Source: Salvator merianae
Lineage: Eukaryota; Chordata; Lepidosauria; Squamata; Teiidae
Assembly (NCBI GenBank): GCA_003586115.2
Contig: QVOM02000126.1
Span: 52,091,944-52,155,943, forward strand
Direction of reading: 5' to 3'
Length of the DNA stretch: 64,000 nucleotides
Position numbers and translations under genes: made by a program
Part shown: positions 1 to 10,600 of the stretch, one piece after another
Layout of the letters: each line of letters begins with the position of its first letter
How positions within the stretch are numbered: position 1 is the stretch's first letter
The notes under the pieces: generated by a model
What the model was told of the DNA's origin: nothing
Database searches by the model: none
The model's input: the letters and a program-made list of their open reading frames with translations, nothing else

Positions 1-967
1 GTGCCACGCATGCTGGCCATTATTGTAATGAACACTGTCCCTAGAGATGATGCAAGCTATGGAGCTGTATAAAATGATCATGAACCTGGGAAAATGTCAT
101 TGATATTACGTATAAGTAGTATATGGATCTAACAGAGTTATGATTGAATCATGGCTAGTGAACCATGTGATACACTGAACGCCTTCGCTGGCAGAAAAAA
201 AAATCAGTCATTCATAGATTATTAAGTTTACAAACATTCTGAAAACTACTCAGAAAGTAAGAAGCAGCAGTGTGAAGGAATCAGGGTAGCTAAGTTTTAA
301 TATCAACAATCTTTCCCTGAGCACAAAAAAACCCTATTTTATTAGTTCAGTGAATTTTTATCCTATAAAAAGCTTCCAGAGCAGCTCACAAAGCGCAATA
401 CAAGATCGGGTCCCTGCATTTAGGATTACAATTTAAGGAAACTTGATGTAAGAGGAAAGAGGGATTAGGAGGGAAGAGGAAGAAAAAGGTAGGATGAGAA
501 AACAGCTTTTTGCCAGGAACTCAGTAATTGAAGGCCCCCCTGGAAGCCACTGCCATTGATCCAAACTCATTCAATTTGGCTGGCTATTGAGCCTGACAGT
601 TTATTATGCACTCTGTGCTTGCTTTAGGTCTCAGTTTGCATACCTTGCTTGCTTTGCCAGTCTCCCATTCCACCCTAGCCACATATCTGTCTGGGGGCAT
701 TACTCGTTTTCTCTGAAGTGGATTGGAGAAATGAATTAAACAAGTCTTGTAGGGCTACAGGTACAGCATACGTAGAACTGGTATCATTTAGACTGGTCAC
801 CACAAATTGGCCAGGGAAAGTATAGAATCTCCAAGGCTGTTTTATGGGCAGAACATTTTAAGTACATGTTTTAGGGCCTAGGAGTTCATATCTGCAAGAA
901 GCAGGCCTTCCATTACTCTGATTATAAGCATAGGAAATCTGACTGTTTTCATTGTCTGTGTTTGCAG
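1..967 (+). other. NEK3 last intron (3' part)
   Basis: AT-rich sequence running up to the acceptor of the final NEK3 exon. I see no exon, RNA gene or clear repeat in it. Confidence 0.5.
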
Positions 968-1037
968 GGACTTTGAAGCAGAAGATGATCCGGACTGGGT
1001 TTCTGAACTGAAAAAGATAACTAAATGGAGTGACTGA
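968..1037 (+). CDS. NEK3: NEK3 last coding exon (partial gene)
   Basis: A TTTGCAG acceptor is followed by a 70-base open segment ending in TGA. With one base of carried-over phase it reads as an acidic stretch and then DPDWVSELKK, ending in KWSD. The DDPDWVSELKK block is the C-terminal signature I recall for NEK3, and NEK3 lies directly upstream of NEK5 in tandem in other vertebrates. The rest of the gene, including the kinase domain, lies left of the window. NEK3 is a NIMA-related serine/threonine kinase linked to microtubule acetylation and prolactin-receptor/VAV signalling in mammals. Recognition rests on a 22-residue tail plus synteny; no other candidate fits as well. Confidence 0.85.
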
Positions 1038-1545
1038 ATAACAAGACTGAGGACATTAGTATCATCATATATACCAACAGCTTAATAGGAGACAATTAAG
1101 CTAATTAAACTTAGTTTATGTGTCTCTTTTGGAGGAAGGAAAAATATTGTAGCTTAAAAACAAGTGTAAATATTATTGATTAATACATTTTCTAAAATAT
1201 GCATTTCTTACATTGAGAAATATCCATAAGTCAGTCATTCAGAAGAAATGTATTATATTAGTATCAAGAGCATATTAGTGAAAGAGTAATGAAATAAATC
1301 AAAACCTTTGCAATCATATTTCAGTGCTTGAAATCAGATTAAATTTGAACTCTTAAACACAGAGTTCAAACAGAATCCTGCCTTCATTTTTCTATTACTA
1401 CTGCCACTACAAAAAGATTTTGTACAATTAAAAGTCCAGTTAAGCCGTTCATTAAAATTACTTACCATGTGCCTTCATTGTATTGAATTGTTTTAAATGT
1501 TCGTGTGTTTTTTTAATTGAAAATAAAATCCTTTTGTTTAAAGAG
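1038..1545 (+). other. NEK3: NEK3 3' untranslated region
   Basis: AT-rich sequence after the NEK3 stop codon. Canonical AATAAA hexamers lie at 1293-1298 and 1522-1527. The second sits in a T-rich context and is the likelier end signal. The exact 3' end is inferred. Confidence 0.5.
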
Positions 1546-1665
1546 TACAGTACTGTAACAACTTCCTCACTATAATAACTCAAGCAAAAGTACAAAATGA
1601 ATTTTTCTATAGAAAAAGTCAGTACAGTTCATCTTACAAGTAGATCCATTGAAGTGATAATATAA

Positions 1666-2169
1666 GGCCGCGGTCACGTCTTTATGTTTTAGTCCATCCT
1701 TGGGACGGACAGGGAACTGAGGTTGTTTTTGGCCACCTCCAGCCTGGTCACACCTACCATGCCACTCCCGCTGTCACCTGAGCCCTTGTGGTAAAAAGTA
1801 AGTTAGGGCAGGGAGGTGGGGGGAGGCAGTAGGGCCATTGGGGGTGGCAGGAGGAAGCAGGAGCATCAAGCAGAGAGAGATGGTGGGGGCATCGGGGTGG
1901 TGGGAGGCTGCCATGGTTACAGCAGGCATCAGGGGCATGGGGTGGCAGGGGGCATCGGGAGGCAGCCGTGGTGGTGGGGGACAGTGGGAGCAGCCTGGCG
2001 GGGTCTGTTTCTTAGTGAAATGGACTCAGTGCTGGGATTATCTAAATTTAGGATAATCGCAGTCCAGGCATGAAAGTCCTTGTAAAAACCAGGAACGCAA
2101 TTTAGCGTCTGGTTTCCGAGGATTTAAGCCAGCTTCCTTATTCAAAAAATATGAGGTGTGACTGCGGCC
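1666..2169. mobile_element. Harbinger-like MITE with TAA target duplication
   Basis: The ends are inverted copies, GGCCGCGGTCACGTC on the left and the complement of GTGACTGCGGCC on the right. Both sides are flanked by TAA. A 3-bp TWA duplication with GG-starting termini is the pattern of PIF/Harbinger transposons. The interior is G-rich low-complexity sequence with only chance reading frames and no transposase, so it is non-autonomous. Confidence 0.7.
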
Positions 2170-2519
2170 TAAGAGAAGAAACTTCTGTTCTTCTAGGATC
2201 TTTTTATTCTTTTAAAAACTAAGTTTCTGTTAAGGTATCAGACATATTATTTTGGTTACAACAGACATTGGCTCATGCAAAATTTCAGTTTTTGCAACAA
2301 AAAATATTTACCTGATTATGTAGTTAAAAACTCATGAAGTAAAAGCAGTTTTTGGGCTACATGCAAATAAATCCATGTTATTTTCTGCCTTGCTCTGTTA
2401 ATTGGTTAGAGCAAGTCTTTTTACAATCTCTAGTCTTGCATGTAACAAAATTAATTCCTTCAGTTTGCACCATTATGTACATGCCATATACCCTGTGAAA
2501 ACAGTGTCACTTAACTGGA

Positions 2520-3425
2520 CCTGATTGAAATATATAAAATCATGCATGGTGTAGAAAGGTTTCCTCTATCGTACAGCACTAGAACCAGGGGCACTCTATG
2601 TCCCTTCTGCACTTATCTGCTCTTGGTCAGGATCAGTGGGTCTAGGACAGCCTGACAGCCTGACCCACTGATACCACTCTGATAGCACTGATCCGGATCA
2701 AAAGTTCCTAGCTTCAGGATCTCTGGGGGGTGCCTTTTGACAGCACACTATGGCATACCACTGAAAGGCACCCCTCAGTAGTCCTGAACATGGGAGGCAT
2801 GCCTTCTGCACACTTCCCATGATCCAAATCAGGGCCATGCTAGTCTGCTGGCAGACCCGATTAAATGGGTCTACCAGTGATGATTCTGAATTAAGACCTC
2901 CTTAATCTAGATCACACTCTTGTATAATACAGACAGAGTGGACCAGCTGGGAGTGTTAGTAAGGATCTATGAGGCCCTAAAAGTGTAACTACATGGACTA
3001 TTAATCTGTATTAAGAATCTGTGCAGAAAGGCCCTATGAAACTGAGGAGCAAGAGAATTAGGACCAACAAGGGGAAGTATTTTTTTCACCCAGTGGGTCA
3101 TTGGTCTGTGAAATTTGCTGCTAGAAGAGGTGGTGATAGCAATCAGCCTGGATTACTTTAAGATGGTTTTAGACAAATTCATGGAAGACAGGTGTATCAA
3201 TGGCTACTAGAATGGATTCCTAGGTACTGCCTCCAGGTTGAAGAGACAGGTAGGATGCCTCCAAAGGCCATATGCAAGAAGTCAAGATCAGGTAAAGGGT
3301 TCTGCTTTTGTCCTTTGCTTGAGGATGCCCAGAAGCAATTCGTGGGCCACTGTTTAAGATAGGATGCTGGACTAGGTGGGCTGTGGCTTGATCCAGCAGG
3401 GCTCCTCTTATGTTCTTATGCTAAG
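2520..3425 (+). repeat. CR1/L3-type LINE 3' end, interrupted
   Basis: The sequence follows the familiar reptile CR1-like 3' consensus: the GTACAGCACTAGAACCAGGG block, then ATTAGGACCAACAAGG, GAATTTGCTGCTA-like and TTCATGGA blocks, GCCACTG, GGATGCTGGACTAGGTGGG and GATCCAGCAGGGCTC. It ends in two TTCTTATG 8-mers, the short tail repeat typical of CR1. A MITE at 2600-3034 splits it. It carries no usable reading frame. Confidence 0.75.
2600..3034. mobile_element. hAT-like MITE nested in CR1
   Basis: The terminal inverted repeats TCCCTTCTGCAC and GTGCAGAAAGGCC bound the element. CTATG occurs on both flanks and the CR1 sequence resumes after it. The interior matches a second copy at 24771-25290, for example the shared GGCATGCCTTCTGCACAC block. 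There is no coding capacity. Confidence 0.65.
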
Positions 3426-3699
3426 CAGCCTTGTACAACAGCCCTAGCAAAGTAGACTGTAACAGATTCCAGATTCCCAGATTGATATGTATGGGTGTAA
3501 TTCCATTGACTATCTGATGTGCCTTGAAGTGCTGGGCTGGCAGAGACACAGAGAATAAATGTTTGATGTTGCTAGCAGAAGGTTGCTCAATTGATGTCAC
3601 AGCAGCCCATAGCTAGCCTGAAAATAACCCTTTTGGCGTCTGTACAGTCAGCACTTAGTACCGCATGATGGCACCTGAGCCCGAGGTTAAAGGTGCGTA

Positions 3700-4092
3700 A
3701 ACGGACCCGTATCATAAAAACGCAACGAGATGGGCATAAGAGGGGACGTCCTTCATATAGGAATAGCTTTCAGTTGGCTATTGCTGGATAATCCTTGTTT
3801 TTTAGACGCGACACACAAATGCACGCACATTCCCCCTGGCGGGCGAAAAAAGGAAAAGAACTCGCGACGCGATCGTAGTGTTGGGAGAGAGGTGAATTTG
3901 TGCGCGCGTCCTTTCGTCACCATGGAAACGAAAGAGGCAGGGGAGCAGGAAAAAAAGAACTTTTTCTTAGCAGGCGGGTAAGGGAAAAGCGCCACACGAC
4001 GAGGAAACCCCTGAGTTCTGTGTCTTGTTCCCCTGGGAGTCGGATGCGATTGTGACAATTTTATGCACGATTCTATGCTGGTTATCTCGGAG
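3700..4092 (+). promoter_or_regulatory. NEK5: NEK5 promoter and 5' untranslated exon region
   Basis: This is the only CpG-rich patch upstream of the NEK5 start codon; it includes CGCGACGCGATCG and TGCGCGCGTCC. Two good splice donors follow: GTAAGG at 3978 and GTGAGT at 4093, the latter after CGGAG. An acceptor, CCCTAG, lies at 4531-4536 just before the coding exon. A non-coding first exon ending at 3977 or 4092 and splicing to 4537 is the simplest reading. The transcription start is not determined. Confidence 0.55.
3916..3929 (+). promoter_or_regulatory. RFX-type X-box
   Basis: GTCACCATGGAAAC matches the two-half-site X-box form (GTNRCC, 2-base spacer, RGYAAC) with one mismatch in the second half. 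RFX factors drive ciliary genes through such sites within a few hundred bases of the start. It lies inside the CpG-rich NEK5 promoter region, about 50 bases before a predicted first-exon donor. Confidence 0.5.
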
Positions 4093-4320
4093 GTGAGTCC
4101 AACCCTGTTGCAGCGGAAGTGGCTGGTTCACAAAGGCAGGCTAGCGCCCGAACCCACTAGCTATCTCTCTTGTCCTGTGCTATCATCGAGAGGCGATTCA
4201 GCTGCACTTAATCCTATGCGTGCCATTCAGAAGTCAGCCCCACTTTGCTCAGTGGGGTTACTCTCGTGTGGAAGTGACTACATGTAATAGTCTTCTTGTG
4301 CTCTGCCTGTCAGCACGATG

Positions 4321-4405
4321 AGTGTGTCAATGGCTACTAGAACGGATGCCTAGGTACTGCCTTCAGGTTGGAGGGACAGGCAGGATCCCTCTAAAGGTCA
4401 TTTGC
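4321..4405 (+). repeat. CR1-like fragment
   Basis: It repeats the 3190-3270 CR1 segment in the same orientation (TCAATGGCTACTAGAA, then TAGGTACTGCC and AGGTTGGAGGGACAGG). It lies in the predicted 5' UTR intron of NEK5, about 130 bases before the acceptor. Confidence 0.65.
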
Positions 4406-4547
4406 AGAGAATCAAAGCGCACATATTTTTTCTATATAGGAAGCATAAATTTAAGCTTTGACCAGGAGTAGTCATGAGATTTTAGTAGATTTTAAGTATT
4501 CGTCATAATAATTTTGTTTTTCAAGTATCTCCCTAGGAAAAAGCTGA

Positions 4548-4664
4548 ATGGATGAATATGAAATAATTAAGATGATTGGGGAAGGATCCTTTGGCAAAGT
4601 ATTCTTGGCCAAAGGAAAGGAAGGTAATCAACTATGCGTTATCAAGGAGATCAATTTAACAAAG
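4548..4664 (+). CDS. NEK5: NEK5 coding exon 1
   Basis: It encodes residues 1-39, with the glycine-rich loop GEGSFG and the VIKE segment carrying catalytic Lys33. It ends in phase 0 at an AAG|GTAAAT donor. The start codon is the first ATG after the CCCTAG acceptor at 4536. Confidence 0.95.
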
Positions 4665-7600
4665 GTAAATAATATATTTTTAAAAGAGGAAATAAATTTG
4701 CTTACATTTTAGAGTGTCGTTCTGCAAAGCAGCTCTGCCTATAATTCATGACACAGTGAGTCAAAAATATAACTTTAGGTTGTTAGTGTGTGTGCATTCA
4801 TTTATGTATTTTTACATCTATATTTGTAGATGTTTGTGCATATGTTTACATTGCTACAATAGATTTTATATTGTATTGAATGAGATCCTTTTTTCCTTTA
4901 AAATACGACTAAGAGATGCCACTATGAAGAGTTTTATTACACAGAGTAAGAGCCACTGTTATATAAGAAGACATTTTTATTTATTTGCTTACTGTGATCT
5001 GACTATTTCATAATGACTTGTGGCCGCTTCTTTTCTTACTTCCTTTGATTAGTTTGTACAAAATTTAACTTCAAGTAAAACCTGTATATGAGGAGACACT
5101 CCTTCAAATTTTGGATTCAAACGCATCTAGGGCTTGGTGTGTCAATGACCAAGATAGAAGCCGACTTCAGTCACCAGCCAAATATCATGGCAAGCAGTAT
5201 TCTGGATAAAAGCCCCTCCGGAATACTTGCTTGTTGCTTAGACAGCATGGGGGCTCATGCTGTCTGTGTACGTTTTAGTGACACCCACATCCAGGTATTT
5301 CGCCAGTTTGAAATACCTGGATGTATGCGTCACCACCACCACCGCACATGCATGGCCATCTTTTTTGGCTCCTGCACATGTGTGGTGAGCACAGCAAAAA
5401 TGGCGGCTTTGTCCAGAAGATAGGTAATACTGCTATTTCAGGAAAACCTGCCATTAGAGAAATAGCCTAATGCACATTTTAGGGGGGATATAGTAGAGCT
5501 ATGGTGGGGTGGCCACAAATATGTGTGGCAATCCTACCATAATCCAGTCTTAATGGCACTATATTTCATGTGTCTGGATGGGACCATATTGATTGTACAG
5601 CTCACATCACATTGGATGGATGGCAAAAAAACCTCATTAACAGTTAATGTCCAGTTCTGTGCCAGTTCTAATGTCTCACAATTCTGTGCCAGTTCTAATG
5701 TCCAAATCATCAAGGGCGTACTTTACAGTAGTGCAGCCTGGAAATAACCAGTGCCCAGGCATGAAACAAAAGTTGTAGAAAGGGGTTTCTGCAAAAATCA
5801 CAAGGCTGAAATAAAAGCTCCGGCCTCTCCAATTTTTGATGGCCAGCATGCTGTCCCAAATCAATAACAATAAAACTTGGCACTTTCATGAACTGTGTTT
5901 CATTACAATCGCAAAAGGCGTGTTTAATGCACCTAAGCTCATTTGGAGGGCAGTGCTTGAAGTTATTTCCAGCCTTCACAAAGAGGGATTAGGCTAATAC
6001 AGAGAACTGGAAAACCATGATTGGAATGTGGTTTCTCTGTTGGGCATAAAGAGAGTTTTAAAGATGGAGGCCACTGAACAGGCTATTATAATCCAATTAA
6101 CCAGACTGCAACTTGCAGCCATACATTTACTTGCTAGTCTAAAAACTCCATACTGTTTGTTCTTCAGTCCAAACATTCAGAAAATATAGATCAGATAAGT
6201 CATGGAACTGGGTTATTATGAACCAGTGCTATAACATAGGACTGTTATCCAAAGAGAGAACATTCTTCAAAAGGTTATGTACCCAGGTTCCTTGCATATA
6301 TATACTTAAATAACTGCTTGTTCTATAGTCTAATTGTTCTTGTTTTGGATCACAATCACCCTCTCAAGCATTTTACCGAAGAAAGGGAGATGAGCCAGTG
6401 ACTCATAGGTGTTCAGTAATTATGGAGCCAGGGAGACCTCTTAAAAACGGGGACATCATAGTTTTCTGAAGGTCTGGTGACACCTTCCACTTCTAGGATA
6501 AGACAGCTATCTGGATCCGCAACCATTTTGCCAAATATGATGGTCAAGATTCATGAGAACTCATACATTCTAGTCCTGTAGGCAGTTTGTCAATATCCCA
6601 GGTTGTAATACTTGAAACAGATTCAAGACAAAACTGACTAGTGTTCTGGCCGCAGGGTTGCATACTGGGGCTGTTATATATTGAGACAGGCCAGTGGTTG
6701 CCATAGAGACCACGATCTTCTTCAGAATGGCCATCCAGAGCAGATTTTAGTTATGCCGTAGGAAGAAGTAGTAATGAAGCTTAATTTAGCACAGCAGGTA
6801 CCTTAACAAAAATCACTTTTTTTCCCTAATTTTCTTCTTCGATTAATTTAGATGCCAAAGCAGGAGAAGGAATCATCTCAAAAAGAAGTTACTCTTCTGG
6901 CCAGGATGAAGCACCCTAACATAGTAGCCTTCTACACGTCCTTTCAAGGTCCCTATTTTATGGCTTTTATTTTGGTATATTATTTTATAGGCAATATCAA
7001 TAGATGTATAATTCATTAATCTGTTCTTCAACAGTGAGGGTTTTTTTAGCATCTTTTGTACTCTACTCTTTGGATGCCCAATGAGGTTAGGAGAGAGCCA
7101 GTTGGAAGAGGATCTGATTCAAGCATAACCCAGCCTTCCCTTGAAGCCATTTATACAGTTTCTGCCCTGGTCTATTTGAAGGGTGTTGTTTCCTGTGCAT
7201 GGAGGCTAATATTTTGACCTCCAAAGTGCAGGATCACTCCCTCATTGCCCTTGCAGTGGCTAAATGGCCACTGGAAGTCAACACAAGGCAGTGGGACTAC
7301 TGCAAAGTGGCAAATCCCGCTCTGAAGGAAAGATCCCTCGTTCCCTGCCTTGGCGTGGCAACAGGAGTTTCAGCCAGGGCAATGGAGTGGAGCATGTGAA
7401 TGTCCTCCTGGCGGCTCTTCCCTGTCCTGCTCAGACAACAGTGGCTAGGTTATCTCTGTCCAGATATGGGCATATGTGAGATCCTGCCAGCAATGAGTCA
7501 AGAATAAGTCATTTTATTCAAAAGCAGAAGGAAGTTTTATTCAGTACTCCAGTATCCATGTCAAAGAGTAACAAGCATTGCTGAGAATGGCTCCTGGTAC

Positions 7601-10600
7601 AGAAACAGTTGGATATAGCTTGTACATGCACCCTGCTAGGATCAAAGCAAACACCCTTACCTCACTCCCCTACCAGAACCAGGTTCCTATGGATGACCTT
7701 GTGAAGATTCACACCAGCCCCTCCTCCCCCTTACGTTCCAGCCAAGCTGGTGCCTTCTTTTCTTGCTCTAGCTGTAAGCTTCAATCTAACAGAAGTATGC
7801 ACAATATAATCATACATGCCATTCTGTTGTACTCACACTTACATATAAATCTTCTAAATATCACAGTAGGCATGTATGATCCTGACGGTGTAGTTGGTAC
7901 ACCAGCCAAAGCTGATAATAGGCACTCCTAGCTACAGAGGTCACTTGGGCCTCCAATGACAATGAAGAATGAAGCATCACCCTCAAATTTCCTTCTGAAG
8001 GAGTGCAACCTCATCTAGAAGAGGCAAATTCCCAGTCCCTGAACATGAGCACCATGCACCCACAAAGTCTCTGTCTTGTCAGGGTTCAACTTTAGTTTAT
8101 TGGCCCTCATCCAGCCCATCACAGCATCCAAGCACTGGTTCAGAACATTCAAAGACTCTCCTGATTCAGATGTAACGGAGGAATAGAGTTGGGAGTCATC
8201 TGAATTCTATTCTACCCACAACACTTACATATCCCTGGTTGCCATGGCAGCAGCTGGACGTTTTCCTGGCTGCTGTCATGGCAGGGTGACCAGCATTTGC
8301 GCTGTGAGTGCTGGAAGCCTGTTTTTGGAATGTTCCAGCACTTGCAGTGTGGATGGCCACCAAACTGCAGTGAATGTTCCACCTTGGAATGGTTGGATAT
8401 GAACATTGCAAAGTGGAAAGTGCGAAGAGGCCCCAAGTCTCTAATCTAAAAGATACAATGCAGAAGAATGAGGTGGAAAGAACACAAAGCAATTCAGGTT
8501 CCCATTTTTAAGTGGTAGTTTTAGAATTATCTGCTAGAATAGAAATATGTTGTGAGTGTAAGAACCGAAATACCCCAGAATGATTAGCGTTCATGGAAGA
8601 TCACCTAGGTCAATAGTTATAGAAAGAGGATGCTTGAGTTGAGTTCCTTGCCATACACAAGTTGCTCCTTGTTAAATTTGATATTTCCTCCAAGTTTGAA
8701 AGGTTCAGGAGGCACATTTTGCTTCTTTGCTTCTATTATTGTAATGGTGTGTATGTGTAGAATGGAGTTGTGATGGGAAGATAGGAAATTTGAACCTTAA
8801 TGGAGATAGTTCAAAACCTGTCCATCACTGAATATGTGGTTTTAGTGTAGTCTGATGGATGGAGATATGTTGTCGCTGAGATCACCATTCCACAACAGAT
8901 TATCTAATTATTTTTTATTCAGAGTATTACGGTGTAATCATTAAATTTTAAATGACTTTGAAGATTTTTTTAAAGCTGATGTAAGCAGAAGGATATAACA
9001 ATACAACAGTTAAATGTATGCTATTGCATACTATACACCAGTTGCTTTGTTAGCTGTTCAATGCTGCATTTACAGGTTGTTTATTCAACATACTTTATTA
9101 TAGAGAAAAATAATCTATACATTATTATGGAATATTGTGATGGAGGTGACCTAATGAAGATGATACTTGGGCAACGAGGAGTGCTGTTTGAAGAGGATAG
9201 GGTGAGTTTCCACTTTGAAGAACACTCTGCTTCGTCTTTCATCCACTTAATTATCATAGAAAGAGACAACAAAGAGAAAATATGCCTGTTGGGGTCCTTT
9301 TAAAAAATATGTTAATCATAATGCAAACAAGATTTAAATATTGTTTCACTTTCTACCACATACGCATATGTCCCTCTAATTCATGAAAGTTATTTTATAA
9401 TAGATTGAATGTATGGGTAACAGAGGTCGATGTACAGTGTATGATAAGTTGTACAATAATCAATTTTAAAAAATGCAACAGTTTTAATCCACTGGGGGCG
9501 TGGTCCTGCATCATAAATTTAATCTGTATTGGAGGAGAATGAGAACTGAGTACATGCTCCAGTTGTTTCCATATTTGCATTATAAAATGGACTCAATTTG
9601 GACTTGCTCGTTTTCTTACCTCATTTTCTCCATGCTTGACATGGGAAAACCATACCTTTCTGTCTCCACCCCTCACCAAATTCCCCTCCCTGTGCAGTTA
9701 GTGACTGGCTGCAGTCCCAACATTCAAATCTTGACTTCACAGAGTGGGAAAGTCAAACTCTGCCCTCCATATTTCCCTGCTGCTGTTTCAGAATATAGTT
9801 TCCCTTGGTGGCGTTACTGGTCATTTGCCGTTTGCTCCTTCTCCCCCTCCAGCCAGTATCCAAGCAGAACTTCAGTTCCACATCTATAACGCAATAAAAC
9901 TTCTTAAAGGGCAGGTTGCAATTTCTGCTCCTTTGCAATTGCACTTTGGCGCAATTGTGCAAGTTCAGAGTAGCATAAAAGCAGGGAGAGGTCTGTGAAA
10001 CAGGGGGGATGTGTGTGGGGGTCCATTATCATGATAGTGAAGTTAGTGGTCAGCAAACAGATTCCTCCTCACCTCCCTCCCAAGACATCCACAGCAGCAT
10101 GTGTCCCACTATGTAGCTGTGCGGTGCTGATAGTAAAATTGTTAGTGACATGGGTTATTTGTTGGGATAAGAGGTCTGCACCCCCAAACAGGTGCAGCTG
10201 AAGCACACACCAACTAGCATGCATCCCCCAGCCTTCTTGAAGAAAGCTGTACTGTGCTGTTTGCCCTAGAGCCGCTAAAGCACATTGCCAGTTTTGCATG
10301 AAAGTCCTCTTTTTCATACATAAAACATATAACTTTTTCCCAAATGGGTGTGTTCATATAAATAGCCTTTGTTCATTATATTTTGGCTTCCACCCTTCTT
10401 CAAAAGCTTCTTCTAGATGTCTTGTTTCCCTTCTTCTTCCGACCTTTCTTCTTTCATCTTTATTTTTCAAATCTAGCAATAACAAGCTCATTCTCTAATT
10501 CTTGTAGAAAGTCAGTAAAAGGATTTCCAGTTTTTAACCAACCTATCCACAGTCTTGTTTCTCAATAAGTTAGTCAATTTGTCCCTCTCTGAGAACTCAT

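Noticed and set aside
1816..2073. Two overlapping Gly-rich frames
   Set aside because: They are the G-rich core of a Harbinger-like MITE, with composition-driven openness and no conserved motif.
3730..4058. Frames on both strands in the NEK5 upstream region
   Set aside because: They fall in the CpG-rich promoter or 5' UTR. Neither shows a known domain, and splice donors at 3978 and 4093 explain the region better.
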